Assembly: GCA_028712795.1 (NCBI GenBank) | Contig: JAQTPT010000003.1 | Span: 79,583 to 143,582, forward strand | Length of the DNA: 64,000 nucleotides | From: Methylococcales bacterium | GTDB taxonomy: Bacteria > Pseudomonadota > Gammaproteobacteria > Methylococcales > Methylomonadaceae | Direction of reading: 5' to 3' | Shown: piece after piece, positions 36,221 to 44,429 of the stretch | How positions within the stretch are numbered: the stretch's first letter is position 1 | How the letters are laid out: the number at the start of each line of letters is the position of its first letter | The notes under the pieces: generated by a model | Seen by the model: the letters and a program-made list of their open reading frames with translations, nothing else | Told to the model about the DNA's origin: nothing | Database searches by the model: none | Program-made: the position numbers and the translations under genes

Positions 36221-36853
36221 ATGGCTGAGAAGATCGGGTCGCGGCAGCAGCAAATTTTAAATCTTCTGCTTGAAAATAAAGCAGGACTCAGTATTGACGA
36301 GATAGCCACTGCATTAAGTATTTCCCGAAACGCTGTGCAGCAGCATTTTGTTGTGCTGGAAAGAGACGGCTATATACAAACGGGGGTGCTTAATAAAACA
36401 GCGGGGCGTCCGGTGCGTAGCTATGTTTTGACCGAAGCAGGAATTAACAGTTTTCCAAAGCAATATGCCTGGTTTTCTGATCTCATTCTTACTGATCTAA
36501 AAAACGATCTCGGTACCGAAGCTTTTCTGCGCTATCTGCATAAGTTGGGTAGTAACCTGTCAAAAAGTCTGTTGCCCCAATTTGAAGGAAAACAGACAGA
36601 CGAGCGGATTGAGGCATTATTGAAAGTCATGGATGGGTTGGGTTTTAATGTAAAGAACATGACAGATCCCGGCAGTACTGAGCGAACTATTGAAGCCTGT
36701 AATTGCATTTATCATGATCTGGCTCAAAAACATGAAGAAATTTGTGAACTTGATAAAACTCTCATCTCTGCATTGCTGGATAAAGAAATTGAACATGTAG
36801 AGTGCATGGCAAAAGGTGGCGCTGTTTGCCGCTTCAAAATCATCAATAAATAA
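36221..36853 (+). CDS. SufR-like Fe-S transcriptional regulator
   Basis: The 210-residue protein has an N-terminal winged helix (IDEIATALSISRNAVQQHFVVLERDGYI) and a C-terminal cysteine set: Cys160, 162, 175, 195, 203 (EACNCIYHD, ICELD, ECMAKGG, CRFKI), the pattern of SufR-type proteins that bind a labile Fe-S cluster. GAAGGAGTCTTT is a strong ribosome site. It is divergent from the haemoglobin-reductase genes, and likely controls them, perhaps in response to NO. Target and cluster type are inferred. Confidence 0.8.
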   Translation: MAEKIGSRQQQILNLLLENKAGLSIDEIATALSISRNAVQQHFVVLERDGYIQTGVLNKTAGRPVRSYVLTEAGINSFPKQYAWFSDLILTDLKNDLGTEAFLRYLHKLGSNLSKSLLPQFEGKQTDERIEALLKVMDGLGFNVKNMTDPGSTERTIEACNCIYHDLAQKHEEICELDKTLISALLDKEIEHVECMAKGGAVCRFKIINK

Positions 36854-37171
36854 CCGGTTAGTTCCGCCAAACCAGCTCCAAAAAGAATACCTCTGATGAC
36901 CATAATGTTAATTGAATAGCGGTCTCTGAATGACCGCTTTCCAAAATAGACCGGCCTTTCACAGGAAGAAGATGATCGTCCGAAATTGGCTGTTCTGCAA
37001 AGCCTTGCATAACGGCCATAAAAAGAAAGCACAGGTTTCCAGTGAAAGGCTGGTTAATCATGAAAGTTGTCATTCAGAAGTCGCCAGCGATAGGTATCCA
37101 TATACCTAAAGCAGTCACTGATAATTATTAGCGGTGATAGTCTTAGATAATCCAATATATACATCCACTAA
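36854..37171. other. Intergenic region before the IS element
   Basis: No convincing gene. It contains TGAATGACCGCTTT next to a partial inverted copy (AGCGGTCTCTGAATGACCGCT, 36919-36939 region), and the short palindrome TAGGTATCCATATACCTA near 37092-37110. An overlapping 60-80 codon frame exists on each strand, neither protein-like. Confidence 0.4.
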
Positions 37172-38494
37172 GGAACATGCATAAAATAACTTATGCAACT
37201 TCTAAAATTGTCGCTTCAGGAATGGCAGTATAATTCCATTGCCCCAGATGCTTATCAAATACAATTCGCATGGATTCTTTAAACCCCTCCACAACTTTTC
37301 TGCCCGTTTCATAAACCTTGTTAAAAATACAGGCAAAGACTTTTAATCCAGCTTTTGTTGTGGTCTTTTCTATTAACTCTTTCATAAATACATGGCTGAT
37401 TAAAATCATGCCGGATAATTCGCGGGTAATATGAGGAAATACCCGGTGCTCAATGGGATTCCATTTAGACGTGTACGGCGGATAATGCGCTATGCGTATT
37501 TCAATGCCGATCTCTTCCACTAAAGCCTGCAAATCCTGTTTGAAAATAAAGTGCCTGGAGGAGTTACTGCCACCGCCATCCATCAGTAATAAAATGGATG
37601 TTGCCAGAGGATAGTACAGGCTTCCATAGGTGGACCACCAGTGACGAATCGAATCACAGGAAAATTCGCTGGTGTCACGGCTTGTCCCAATGTTGACGTA
37701 GGCTTCATTGCGTTCCATGTCATAAAGCGTATGAGGCACGGCGACACCTTCGGCTAAGGAAGGGAAATCATGATCAAAAACCTCTACAGTTTCAGTTGTA
37801 TAGACCTTACCCTCACGAAACAGATTACCTATCAGCTCCTTTTTCTTGGCATCCACGCTGATGACAGGATTTCCCGCAGCAGAATATAAAGCTCTCAATT
37901 CAGCGATACGCTCAAACTGGGCATTGCGGTTTACATGCCCGCCGGCCGCTTTCTTTTTCAAGGCCTTGCGCTTCACATAGTCATTCTTTTTTAATAATTT
38001 TCTGACAATATTGCGGCTCACTTTAAAACCCTCTTCAGCCAATAGAGAGCCAATTTTGGCACTGGTCAAATTAGTCCATTTTTTTGTTTCATCCATCGGA
38101 TCGCCTGCCGTATGCTCTTTTAATAAAACCAGGAAAACCTCATTAATATCAGGTTCCTTTTCAAGCGTAAGCTTCCTGCCTCCACCTGCTTTCCTATTGC
38201 GGTTTTTAGGCAGAGTTTCTGCTTCGCCAAGTTCTTTAATCCCCACCGATACGGTATCTCGCGAGCAGCCAAAAAGTCCAGCAATATAGCTGATGCCGTC
38301 ATAGAGAAACTTTAAGGCTTCGACCCCAGCATATAGCCGTCTACTTTTCTCTGGCAGACGGTTATACAATTCTTGCATCTGTGCTTCAATTTCTTTGGCG
38401 TAAGTTTTTATCATTTGTCAATTTTGAATAAAGTTTCATTCGCGCAAAGTATAATTCTTGAACTGAACTTGCCTAAATTATTTATGCTAATTCC
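37172..38494 (-). mobile_element. Insertion sequence, ISAzo13-like, about 1.32 kb
   Basis: Imperfect terminal inverted repeats bound the element: GGAACATGCATAAAATAACT at 37172 and, read inward from 38494, GGAATTAGCATAAATAATTT. They enclose one transposase gene. The exact ends and target duplication are uncertain; no clear direct repeat flanks it. A second copy starts at 63879 and a diverged end lies at 62937. Confidence 0.8.
37191..38414 (-). CDS. ISAzo13 family transposase
   Basis: The 407-aa protein has an N-terminal HTH (DGISYIAGLFGCSRDTVSVGIKEL), a linker with basic residues, and a DDE domain: Asp in NPVISVDAKKKELIG, Asp in LLLMDGGGSNSSR, and Glu in SKWNPIEHRVF, the signature of this family (Rhodopirellula-type DDE). 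The frame is complete, so the copy may be active. It starts MIKTYAKEIEAQM, nearly the same as the partial copy at the right edge of the window. Confidence 0.92.
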   Translation of the reverse strand: MIKTYAKEIEAQMQELYNRLPEKSRRLYAGVEALKFLYDGISYIAGLFGCSRDTVSVGIKELGEAETLPKNRNRKAGGGRKLTLEKEPDINEVFLVLLKEHTAGDPMDETKKWTNLTSAKIGSLLAEEGFKVSRNIVRKLLKKNDYVKRKALKKKAAGGHVNRNAQFERIAELRALYSAAGNPVISVDAKKKELIGNLFREGKVYTTETVEVFDHDFPSLAEGVAVPHTLYDMERNEAYVNIGTSRDTSEFSCDSIRHWWSTYGSLYYPLATSILLLMDGGGSNSSRHFIFKQDLQALVEEIGIEIRIAHYPPYTSKWNPIEHRVFPHITRELSGMILISHVFMKELIEKTTTKAGLKVFACIFNKVYETGRKVVEGFKESMRIVFDKHLGQWNYTAIPEATILEVA

Positions 38495-38586
38495 ATAGGT
38501 ATTTATACGTATTTTATTTTGTTTTTTTGTTTGATTAAATGATGTTGGCTCAGAATTGCTGGAGTTTGACTCAATTTATGCTCATT

Positions 38587-38618
38587 TCTATATCTATATC
38601 TATATCTATATCTATATT
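38587..38618. repeat. TATATC hexanucleotide tandem repeat
   Basis: About five units of TATATC or CTATAT in tandem lie about 35 nt before a small membrane-protein gene. Such a repeat could slip and change promoter spacing, but no promoter boxes can be fixed around it. Confidence 0.6.
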
Positions 38619-38649
38619 TATACATGAATATTAAAATGGAGAACAATCA

Positions 38650-38853
38650 ATGAAAAAGGTTATTAAAAATTCGTACAAAAACGAAATATATCAACAAGCT
38701 GCCGAATATAAGATGAAACAATTAAAATCATTATTGATTAAGCTGCCAGCAGTGGTATGGCTAACTTCTTCTTATATGTTTTTTGAAGTTTCGCCACCAA
38801 TTGCCACTTGGTTTTTTTTAATCGGATTGATAGGTTTTCAATCTATCTATTAA
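38650..38853 (+). CDS. Small membrane protein (67 aa), unknown
   Basis: The 67-residue protein starts with a basic stretch (MKKVIKNSYKNEIYQQ) and has two hydrophobic segments (about 29-45 and 50-66) with a PP turn between. ATGGAGAACAATCA is a good ribosome site, and a strong terminator follows 10 nt after the stop, so it looks like a complete single-gene unit. No family recognised. Confidence 0.6.
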   Translation: MKKVIKNSYKNEIYQQAAEYKMKQLKSLLIKLPAVVWLTSSYMFFEVSPPIATWFFLIGLIGFQSIY

Positions 38854-38863
38854 CAAAATCAAA

Positions 38864-38886
38864 GCCGGGTAAAACCGGCTTTTTTG
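38864..38886 (+). terminator. Rho-independent terminator
   Basis: AAGCCGG and CCGGCTT form the stem around GTAAAA, followed by TTTTTTG. It ends the small membrane-protein gene. Confidence 0.8.
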
Positions 38887-39482
38887 TGCCTGAAATTCTG
38901 GCAGGAATTGTCGATAGGAATCGGGCAATATTTTTCGAATGAGAGTGCAGCCTTGAGCGTTTGGCTGTATAAATGGCGGTATATTTCAAAATAAAAATAT
39001 AACAATTCTTTAAGAATAGGTCATGCAGAGTCTTTTGTGATAGAGGCCGCAACAGAATTAGTGGAACCCGCAATTCATAAAGCTTAGCGGGTTTTTTATT
39101 GTCCAGGGAAGTGCAATAGCATGTTGTGACAATCGTTGGTAAGTAGGGGTAATATTAGGGGTAACACAGCACAAAACAGACTGTTGATTGATGGTAGGGG
39201 TTCATTACGGTCTCCTGAAATGGATGATGGACTCACCACTCCAAAACACCGGAAAAACTATGTCAAGTTATTGAAAATTCATTTTGCCTGTAACCCAGTA
39301 AAATTAGGCTTCTCAGCCAACAATCATCTACGCACTACACATAGTTTAGATCTACATCTACACCTAGGGGTCGACTGCTGACGCAAGCGTTTTCCGATAG
39401 CTGACGTTCATTTTTGTGCAGTGTGACTGGCAAATCCTGGCCCAAAGCTGCCAGATGCAATTTGTATATGAATGGCTGGCTC
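38887..39482. other. Intergenic region without a clear gene
   Basis: About 600 nt. A terminator-like hairpin lies at 39064-39098 with no gene in front of it. A direct repeat TAGGGGTAA/TTAGGGGTAA is at 39145-39165. An 81-codon frame (39136-39381) is low-complexity in character and lacks a ribosome site. This may be the scar of an integrated element. Confidence 0.4.
39064..39098 (+). terminator. Terminator-like hairpin with T-run
   Basis: CCCGC and GCGGG flank AATTCATAAAGCTTA and are followed by TTTTTTATTG. No ORF precedes it within 180 nt, so it could end an unrecognised small RNA or be left from a lost gene. Confidence 0.55.
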
Positions 39483-41942
39483 TTATCCGGAAGCGGATGC
39501 TTGGGTTTTTTTCAACAACTTCTCAAAATCCTCTGCCGGCAACGGTCTTGACCATAGATAACCTTGTCCGTAATTACATCCGATATGTTTGAGCAAGGCG
39601 TACTGCTCTTGGGTTTCCACCCCTTCAGCGATAACCATGATGCCAAGTTTATGCGCCATCGCGATCATCGCCTCGCATAGCGTTAGCTCTTTTGATGCTG
39701 GGGAAAGGTTGCCAACGAAGGATGAGTCGATCTTAAGGTAGTCAATGTTAAACTTCTTGAGATAGGGAAGCGAAGAGGCCCCCGTTCCGAAATCATCCAG
39801 CGCAACCTGCATCCCGTTATTATGGTATGCCAGCAACTGGCTGCTGATTTTTTCCCTGGACTGCATTAGTATGCCCTCGGTGATTTCAACTACGATGCTC
39901 TGTCCAGGCAGATTGAATTCTTTCAGGCAATCAAACCATGTCGTGTGCATTTTTGATTCAGCCCTGTACTGATCTGGCGACGTATTGACGCTAATCTGAA
40001 ACTCCGGATGAGAGTTTGCCCGGCAGCGCGCTGTTTGAGCGGCCACCTGACGAAATACCCAGTCGCCAATCTCTATGATTAGACCCGTTTCCTCAGCGAT
40101 TGCAATGAAGTCGGCCGAACTGAGCAAGCCGCGTATGGGATGTTCCCAACGGATGAACGCCTCTGCCTTTTGAATCACACCTGTTGCGAGCTCGACGATG
40201 GGCTGGTAATAAACTCTGAACTGATCTTCACTCAGCGCCGTGTGCAAGTCATTCACGGTCTGCATGTGGATGTCCGCCGCCATCTGCATCGAAGGCGTAA
40301 AATAGTTAAAACGGTTGCGTCCTTGTGATTTGGCTGCGTACATCGCTTGGTCAGCGTTCTTGAACAAAGCGACTACATCCGCTGCATCGCCGGGATAGAG
40401 GGTAATCCCAATGCTGGCTGAGATATAGGCCATCTCCTCGCCTAACCGGTAAGGCGCGGCCAACTTGTCCAGAATGTTAATGGCAACGCGCCCCACGCTG
40501 TCAACGTCAACCAGATCACTGAGGAGAATAATGAACTCGTCCCCGCCCAGGCGCCCCACCGTGTCAGTTTCGCGCACGCAACTCAACATCCGCCGGGCAG
40601 CCTCGTTGAGAAGGCTGTCGCCCATGTCATGCCCAAGGGCATCGTTAACCTCCTTGAAACGGTCAAGATCAAGAAGGAGCAGCGCCAAAGGCAATCCCGT
40701 CCGGCGGGATTTTTTGATTAATTGATCCAGACGGTCATACACCCTGCGCCGGTTGGGTAGCCCGGTCAACTCATCAAAGTTGGCCTGCTTCCAGATAACT
40801 TCCTCGGATTTCTTCTTTTCGCTCATGTCGGAGAACAGGGACACCCGGCGATGAACGGAACCATCTTCATTCAGGATGGTATTAATGGCGAGCCATGCCG
40901 GGAAAATCTCTCCGTTTTTGCGCCGGTTCCAGATTTCACCCCGCCATGTTCCGCTCGTGTTGAGCGCATGCCACATCGCTTGGTAGAACTCATTGTCATG
41001 TCGTCCCGATTTGAGGATCCTCGGGTTTTTACCGGTTACGTCTTCCAAGGTGTAGCCTGTCATCTCCGTGAAGGAGGGGTTGATGGCAATGATATCGTTG
41101 CCGGCATCCGTGACTACCATCCCTTCAGTGCTGTTAAAGTATACCAGGGCCGCCAGCTGCAAAGCTTCTTCGGCATGCTTGCGTCCGCTGATATCGCGTA
41201 CAATTCCCTGCACATAGCCCTGGCCGTCGAACTGCATGACCGAGGTGGTTACTTCTGCCGGGATAATCTCGCCATTTGGTTTTTGCAAAGACAGTTCAAA
41301 GGTAGTACCCATGCTTGTATGAACAACTTCTAAAAACTTTTGGCGCGAGACTTCCTTGAATTGCCCGGGGCAGACTGACCCTATCTCTTGTCCTTTCAAG
41401 TCATCGAGTGTCATGCCACTCATCCGTTCAAACTCCGGATTGCAGTCGACCACTTTGCCGGTGCTGCCATCCAGCAGCACGATGCCATCGCGCGCTTCGG
41501 CAAACAGGGTGCGATATTTTGTCTCTGCCAATTTCCGTTTGCGGATTTCCTTTTCCATTGACAAGGTTCCCGAGATCGCTGAAGCAAGCCGTCCCATCCG
41601 GTCTTTCAAGATGTAGTCTTTGGCTCCGGCCTTCAGCAGCTCCACTGCGGTTTCATCTCCCAACACACCGGTAACCATGACCACCGGCACTTCCGGATGG
41701 GTCTCCTGCACGATCTTGACTGCGGAAAGTCCATCAAAGGAGGGAAGTTTGTAATCCGCGAGAACGATATCGGGTTTGAATTCGTCGAGAGCCTGCACAA
41801 ACCCCTCGCGCGTGTCCACACGCTCCGAAACGAAGGCGGTGCCTGCACCGAGCAGAGCTAGCTCGATCAGTTTGGCGTCGGAAGGATCATCCTCCAGCAT
41901 CAATATGCGGATTTCGGGGCTCATTGGGTTATTGGCATTCAT
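39483..41942 (-). CDS. Response regulator with PAS-PAS-GGDEF-EAL output
   Basis: Domain order: REC (about 10-125; LEDDPSDAKLIELAL, phospho-Asp in PDIVLADYKLPSFDG), two PAS domains (about 140-260 and 265-385), GGDEF (RLGGDEFIILLSDL, with an RETD inhibitory site five residues before) and EAL. The EAL signature reads EAFIRWEHP, Phe replacing Leu, but DDFGTGASSLPYLKKF and KIDSSFV metal and catalytic residues are kept. It should make or degrade cyclic di-GMP. Last gene of the kai operon. The start at 41942 is a choice among 41972, 41942 and 41924. Confidence 0.92.
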   Translation of the reverse strand: MNANNPMSPEIRILMLEDDPSDAKLIELALLGAGTAFVSERVDTREGFVQALDEFKPDIVLADYKLPSFDGLSAVKIVQETHPEVPVVMVTGVLGDETAVELLKAGAKDYILKDRMGRLASAISGTLSMEKEIRKRKLAETKYRTLFAEARDGIVLLDGSTGKVVDCNPEFERMSGMTLDDLKGQEIGSVCPGQFKEVSRQKFLEVVHTSMGTTFELSLQKPNGEIIPAEVTTSVMQFDGQGYVQGIVRDISGRKHAEEALQLAALVYFNSTEGMVVTDAGNDIIAINPSFTEMTGYTLEDVTGKNPRILKSGRHDNEFYQAMWHALNTSGTWRGEIWNRRKNGEIFPAWLAINTILNEDGSVHRRVSLFSDMSEKKKSEEVIWKQANFDELTGLPNRRRVYDRLDQLIKKSRRTGLPLALLLLDLDRFKEVNDALGHDMGDSLLNEAARRMLSCVRETDTVGRLGGDEFIILLSDLVDVDSVGRVAINILDKLAAPYRLGEEMAYISASIGITLYPGDAADVVALFKNADQAMYAAKSQGRNRFNYFTPSMQMAADIHMQTVNDLHTALSEDQFRVYYQPIVELATGVIQKAEAFIRWEHPIRGLLSSADFIAIAEETGLIIEIGDWVFRQVAAQTARCRANSHPEFQISVNTSPDQYRAESKMHTTWFDCLKEFNLPGQSIVVEITEGILMQSREKISSQLLAYHNNGMQVALDDFGTGASSLPYLKKFNIDYLKIDSSFVGNLSPASKELTLCEAMIAMAHKLGIMVIAEGVETQEQYALLKHIGCNYGQGYLWSRPLPAEDFEKLLKKTQASASG

Positions 41943-42043
41943 TGGGTTATTCCAGTATAAATCCGTGTGCATTGAAAAAGACAGATAGGATCATGAGTTG
42001 GGTATCGTTCATAAAGGAGCGCATCCACGACCAATCCAACACA

Positions 42044-43957
42044 TCACATAGACTGGCTGGAAAAGGCAAAACCTTTCTTCCAGAATTGCTGAATGCAGGC
42101 ATCAACTACTTCAGTGTTATAAGTTCTGCCTCGGTTTTTCTCAATTTCCTCGAGCGCAACATCAATGCCCAGCGCCGCTCGATAGGGACGGTGCGAAGAC
42201 ATGGCTTCAACCGTGTCGGCAACTGCGATGATTTGCGCGCCCAGCGTAATCTCGGCGGCTTTCAGTCCATTCGGGTAACCGGACCCGTCAAGCCGTTCAT
42301 GATGCTGATAGACCATCTCCTTAATAGCCCATGGAGGATCAATTTGTTTCAGAATGTCGTAACCAGCCTCGGAGTGGGTCTGGATTAGCTTAAATTGAAG
42401 GTCGGTCAACTTGCCTGGTCTGATTAATATTTCAGGCGGAACTTGAATCTTGCCCAGATCGTGTATCAGCGCAGCGAGATAAATGCCATGAACGTCTTCA
42501 TCCGGCAACCCAAGCTCACGGGCGATAACCTCGGACAATTCAGCGACACGACGCTGGTGGCCGGCGGTATAGGGATCGCGTATCTCGACGATCGTAGCCA
42601 TGGCCGCAATACTGTTTTCAAAGCTTCGCAGCAGACGGGCCGCGCCTTGATCCTTCAGGATGCGGGTGCGCAAAGTGATGATGCCAAAGGCAAGGTCATC
42701 GGCGAGTTCGCCAAGCAACTGAACTTCAGGTTCAGTGAAGCCATTGCATTCGGATGAGCAGATGGTTAATGCGCCGATTACCTGAGCCTGGGATGTCAGT
42801 GGCAAAGCGAGTACGGCACGGTAGCCGCATTCAATACTGTGACCGCGCCAGGGCAGGTAAGCCGGATCGGTTTGCGCATCTTGAATGACACAGGGCTTCT
42901 GCGTCCGGATCGCAATGCCGGCGGGATCAAGGCCATATTCGTTATCCGCCAAGGTCATTTGAGCCCGTTCGGGATAATCTGCTTCGCACCCGGAAGTTGC
43001 TACAGAAAGCACCGTTTTTTGTTCATCGTGCCCGGCAAAACCGACCCACGCCATCCGGTATCCGGCGTTTTTGGTAATGATCCGGCACATGTCATTCAGG
43101 AGTTGGAGCTCATCGGTTGCATGAATCAGAAGTTGATTGCAGATGGATATAGTGCGCAAGGCGCGGTTGATGCGTTGCAGTTTATTTTGGGCCTGCTTGC
43201 GTTCGGAGATATCGCGTACAATTCCCTGCACATAGCACTGGCCGTCGACTTGCATGACCGAGGCGCTTACTTCCGCCGGGATAATCTCCCCATTGGGCCG
43301 GTGCAACGATAGTTCATCCTTACCGCCCACGCCAGACTGAACAACTTCCAAAAGCTTTTTGCGCTCAGCTTCCTTGATTTCCACCGGATATAGCGACTCT
43401 ATCTCTTGTCCTTTCAACTCATCGAGTGTCTTTCCACTCATCAGTTCAAACTCCGGATTACAGTCGACCACAATCCCGGTGCCGCACTCCAAAAGTACGA
43501 TGCCATCGCGCGCTTTTGCAAACAGGGCGCGATACTTTTCCTCCGCCAATTTCCGTTTGCGGTTGTCCTCTTTTTCCGACAAGGTTCTCAATATTGCTGA
43601 AGCAAGCCGCCCCATCCGGTCTTTCAAGATATAGTCTTTCGCGCCGGCCTTCAGCAGATCAACCGCGGTTTCATCGCTCAATCCGCCGCTGACCATGATC
43701 ACAGGCACTTCAGGATGGGTCTCCTGGACAATATTGACTGCGGAAAGTCCATCAAAGGCGGGAAGTTTATAATCCGCGAGAATGATATCGGGTTTGAAGC
43801 CGTCGAGAGCCTGCACAAACCCACCGCGCGTGTCCACACGTTCGGAAACGAAGGCTATGCCTGCCCTGAGCAGCTCCAGTTCCATCAGCTTGGCGTCAGA
43901 AGGGTCATCCTCCAGTATCAGTATGCGGATTTCGGGGTTCATCGGGTCTTTTTCCAT
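42044..43957 (-). CDS. Response regulator with PAS-GAF-HD-GYP output
   Basis: The 637-aa protein holds REC (about 7-122; LEDDPSDAKLMELELLRAG, ADYKLPAFDG), PAS (about 140-260), GAF (about 285-425; NAGYRMAWVGFAG, YRAVLALPLTSQAQVIGALTI) and HD-GYP (about 450-620; LIHDLGKIQVPPEIL, HHERLDGSGYPNGL, ADTVEAM). HD-GYP domains with this GYP loop degrade cyclic di-GMP. Its REC-PAS half is a close paralogue of the next gene downstream, also at DNA level. Confidence 0.94.
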   Translation of the reverse strand: MEKDPMNPEIRILILEDDPSDAKLMELELLRAGIAFVSERVDTRGGFVQALDGFKPDIILADYKLPAFDGLSAVNIVQETHPEVPVIMVSGGLSDETAVDLLKAGAKDYILKDRMGRLASAILRTLSEKEDNRKRKLAEEKYRALFAKARDGIVLLECGTGIVVDCNPEFELMSGKTLDELKGQEIESLYPVEIKEAERKKLLEVVQSGVGGKDELSLHRPNGEIIPAEVSASVMQVDGQCYVQGIVRDISERKQAQNKLQRINRALRTISICNQLLIHATDELQLLNDMCRIITKNAGYRMAWVGFAGHDEQKTVLSVATSGCEADYPERAQMTLADNEYGLDPAGIAIRTQKPCVIQDAQTDPAYLPWRGHSIECGYRAVLALPLTSQAQVIGALTICSSECNGFTEPEVQLLGELADDLAFGIITLRTRILKDQGAARLLRSFENSIAAMATIVEIRDPYTAGHQRRVAELSEVIARELGLPDEDVHGIYLAALIHDLGKIQVPPEILIRPGKLTDLQFKLIQTHSEAGYDILKQIDPPWAIKEMVYQHHERLDGSGYPNGLKAAEITLGAQIIAVADTVEAMSSHRPYRAALGIDVALEEIEKNRGRTYNTEVVDACIQQFWKKGFAFSSQSM

Positions 43958-43991
43958 ATAAATTCATGGGTATCCATACAGGCAGCCATGA

Positions 43992-44411
43992 TCATTCGAG
44001 TGGCGGCGGCTCGTTAAGCACCAGCCAGTACAAACCGAGGTTCTGCATGGCATTGATAAATTGCTCAAAGTCGACAGGTTTATGAATGTAACTGTTGGCG
44101 CCCAGCTTGTAACCATTGAGAATGTCGAGTTCTTCTTTGGATGAGGTGAGTATCACTACGGGCAGGAGTTCAGTGCGGTTATCAGCGCGCAAACGCTTCA
44201 ATACTTCGAACCCGTCAATTTTGGGTAGTTTGAGATCGAGCAATATCAGCGCGGGGGTTACAGGTTTTTCACCCAGCAGCAAATCCAGCGCTTCGACGCC
44301 GTCCCTGGCTACAATGATTTCGTTCACAATATTGCTCTTCTTCAGCGCGCGCAATGTCAGCGCTATGTCGTCGGGGTTGTCTTCGACCAGCAGGATAATT
44401 TTTTGCTTCAT
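43992..44411 (-). CDS. Single-domain response regulator, Rcp1-like
   Basis: 139 aa with only a receiver domain: acidic pocket in LLVEDNPDDIALTLRAL, phospho-Asp in LILLDLKLPKIDGFEVLK, and conserved LTSSKEE and HKPVDFEQF. This subtype usually pairs with phytochrome-type kinases and passes phosphate on. It follows the histidine kinase by 18 nt and precedes the HD-GYP gene by 34 nt. Confidence 0.94.
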   Translation of the reverse strand: MKQKIILLVEDNPDDIALTLRALKKSNIVNEIIVARDGVEALDLLLGEKPVTPALILLDLKLPKIDGFEVLKRLRADNRTELLPVVILTSSKEELDILNGYKLGANSYIHKPVDFEQFINAMQNLGLYWLVLNEPPPLE

Positions 44412-44429
44412 GATTTGCTCCTCATCTTG

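Noticed and set aside
36858..37073. ORFs in the gap before the IS on either strand
   Set aside because: Frames on both strands are similar in length and neither resembles a protein or has a ribosome site.
39136..39381. 81-codon ORF considered as an integrase fragment
   Set aside because: No integrase motif (Arg-His-Arg-Tyr) could be found; sequence looks non-coding.
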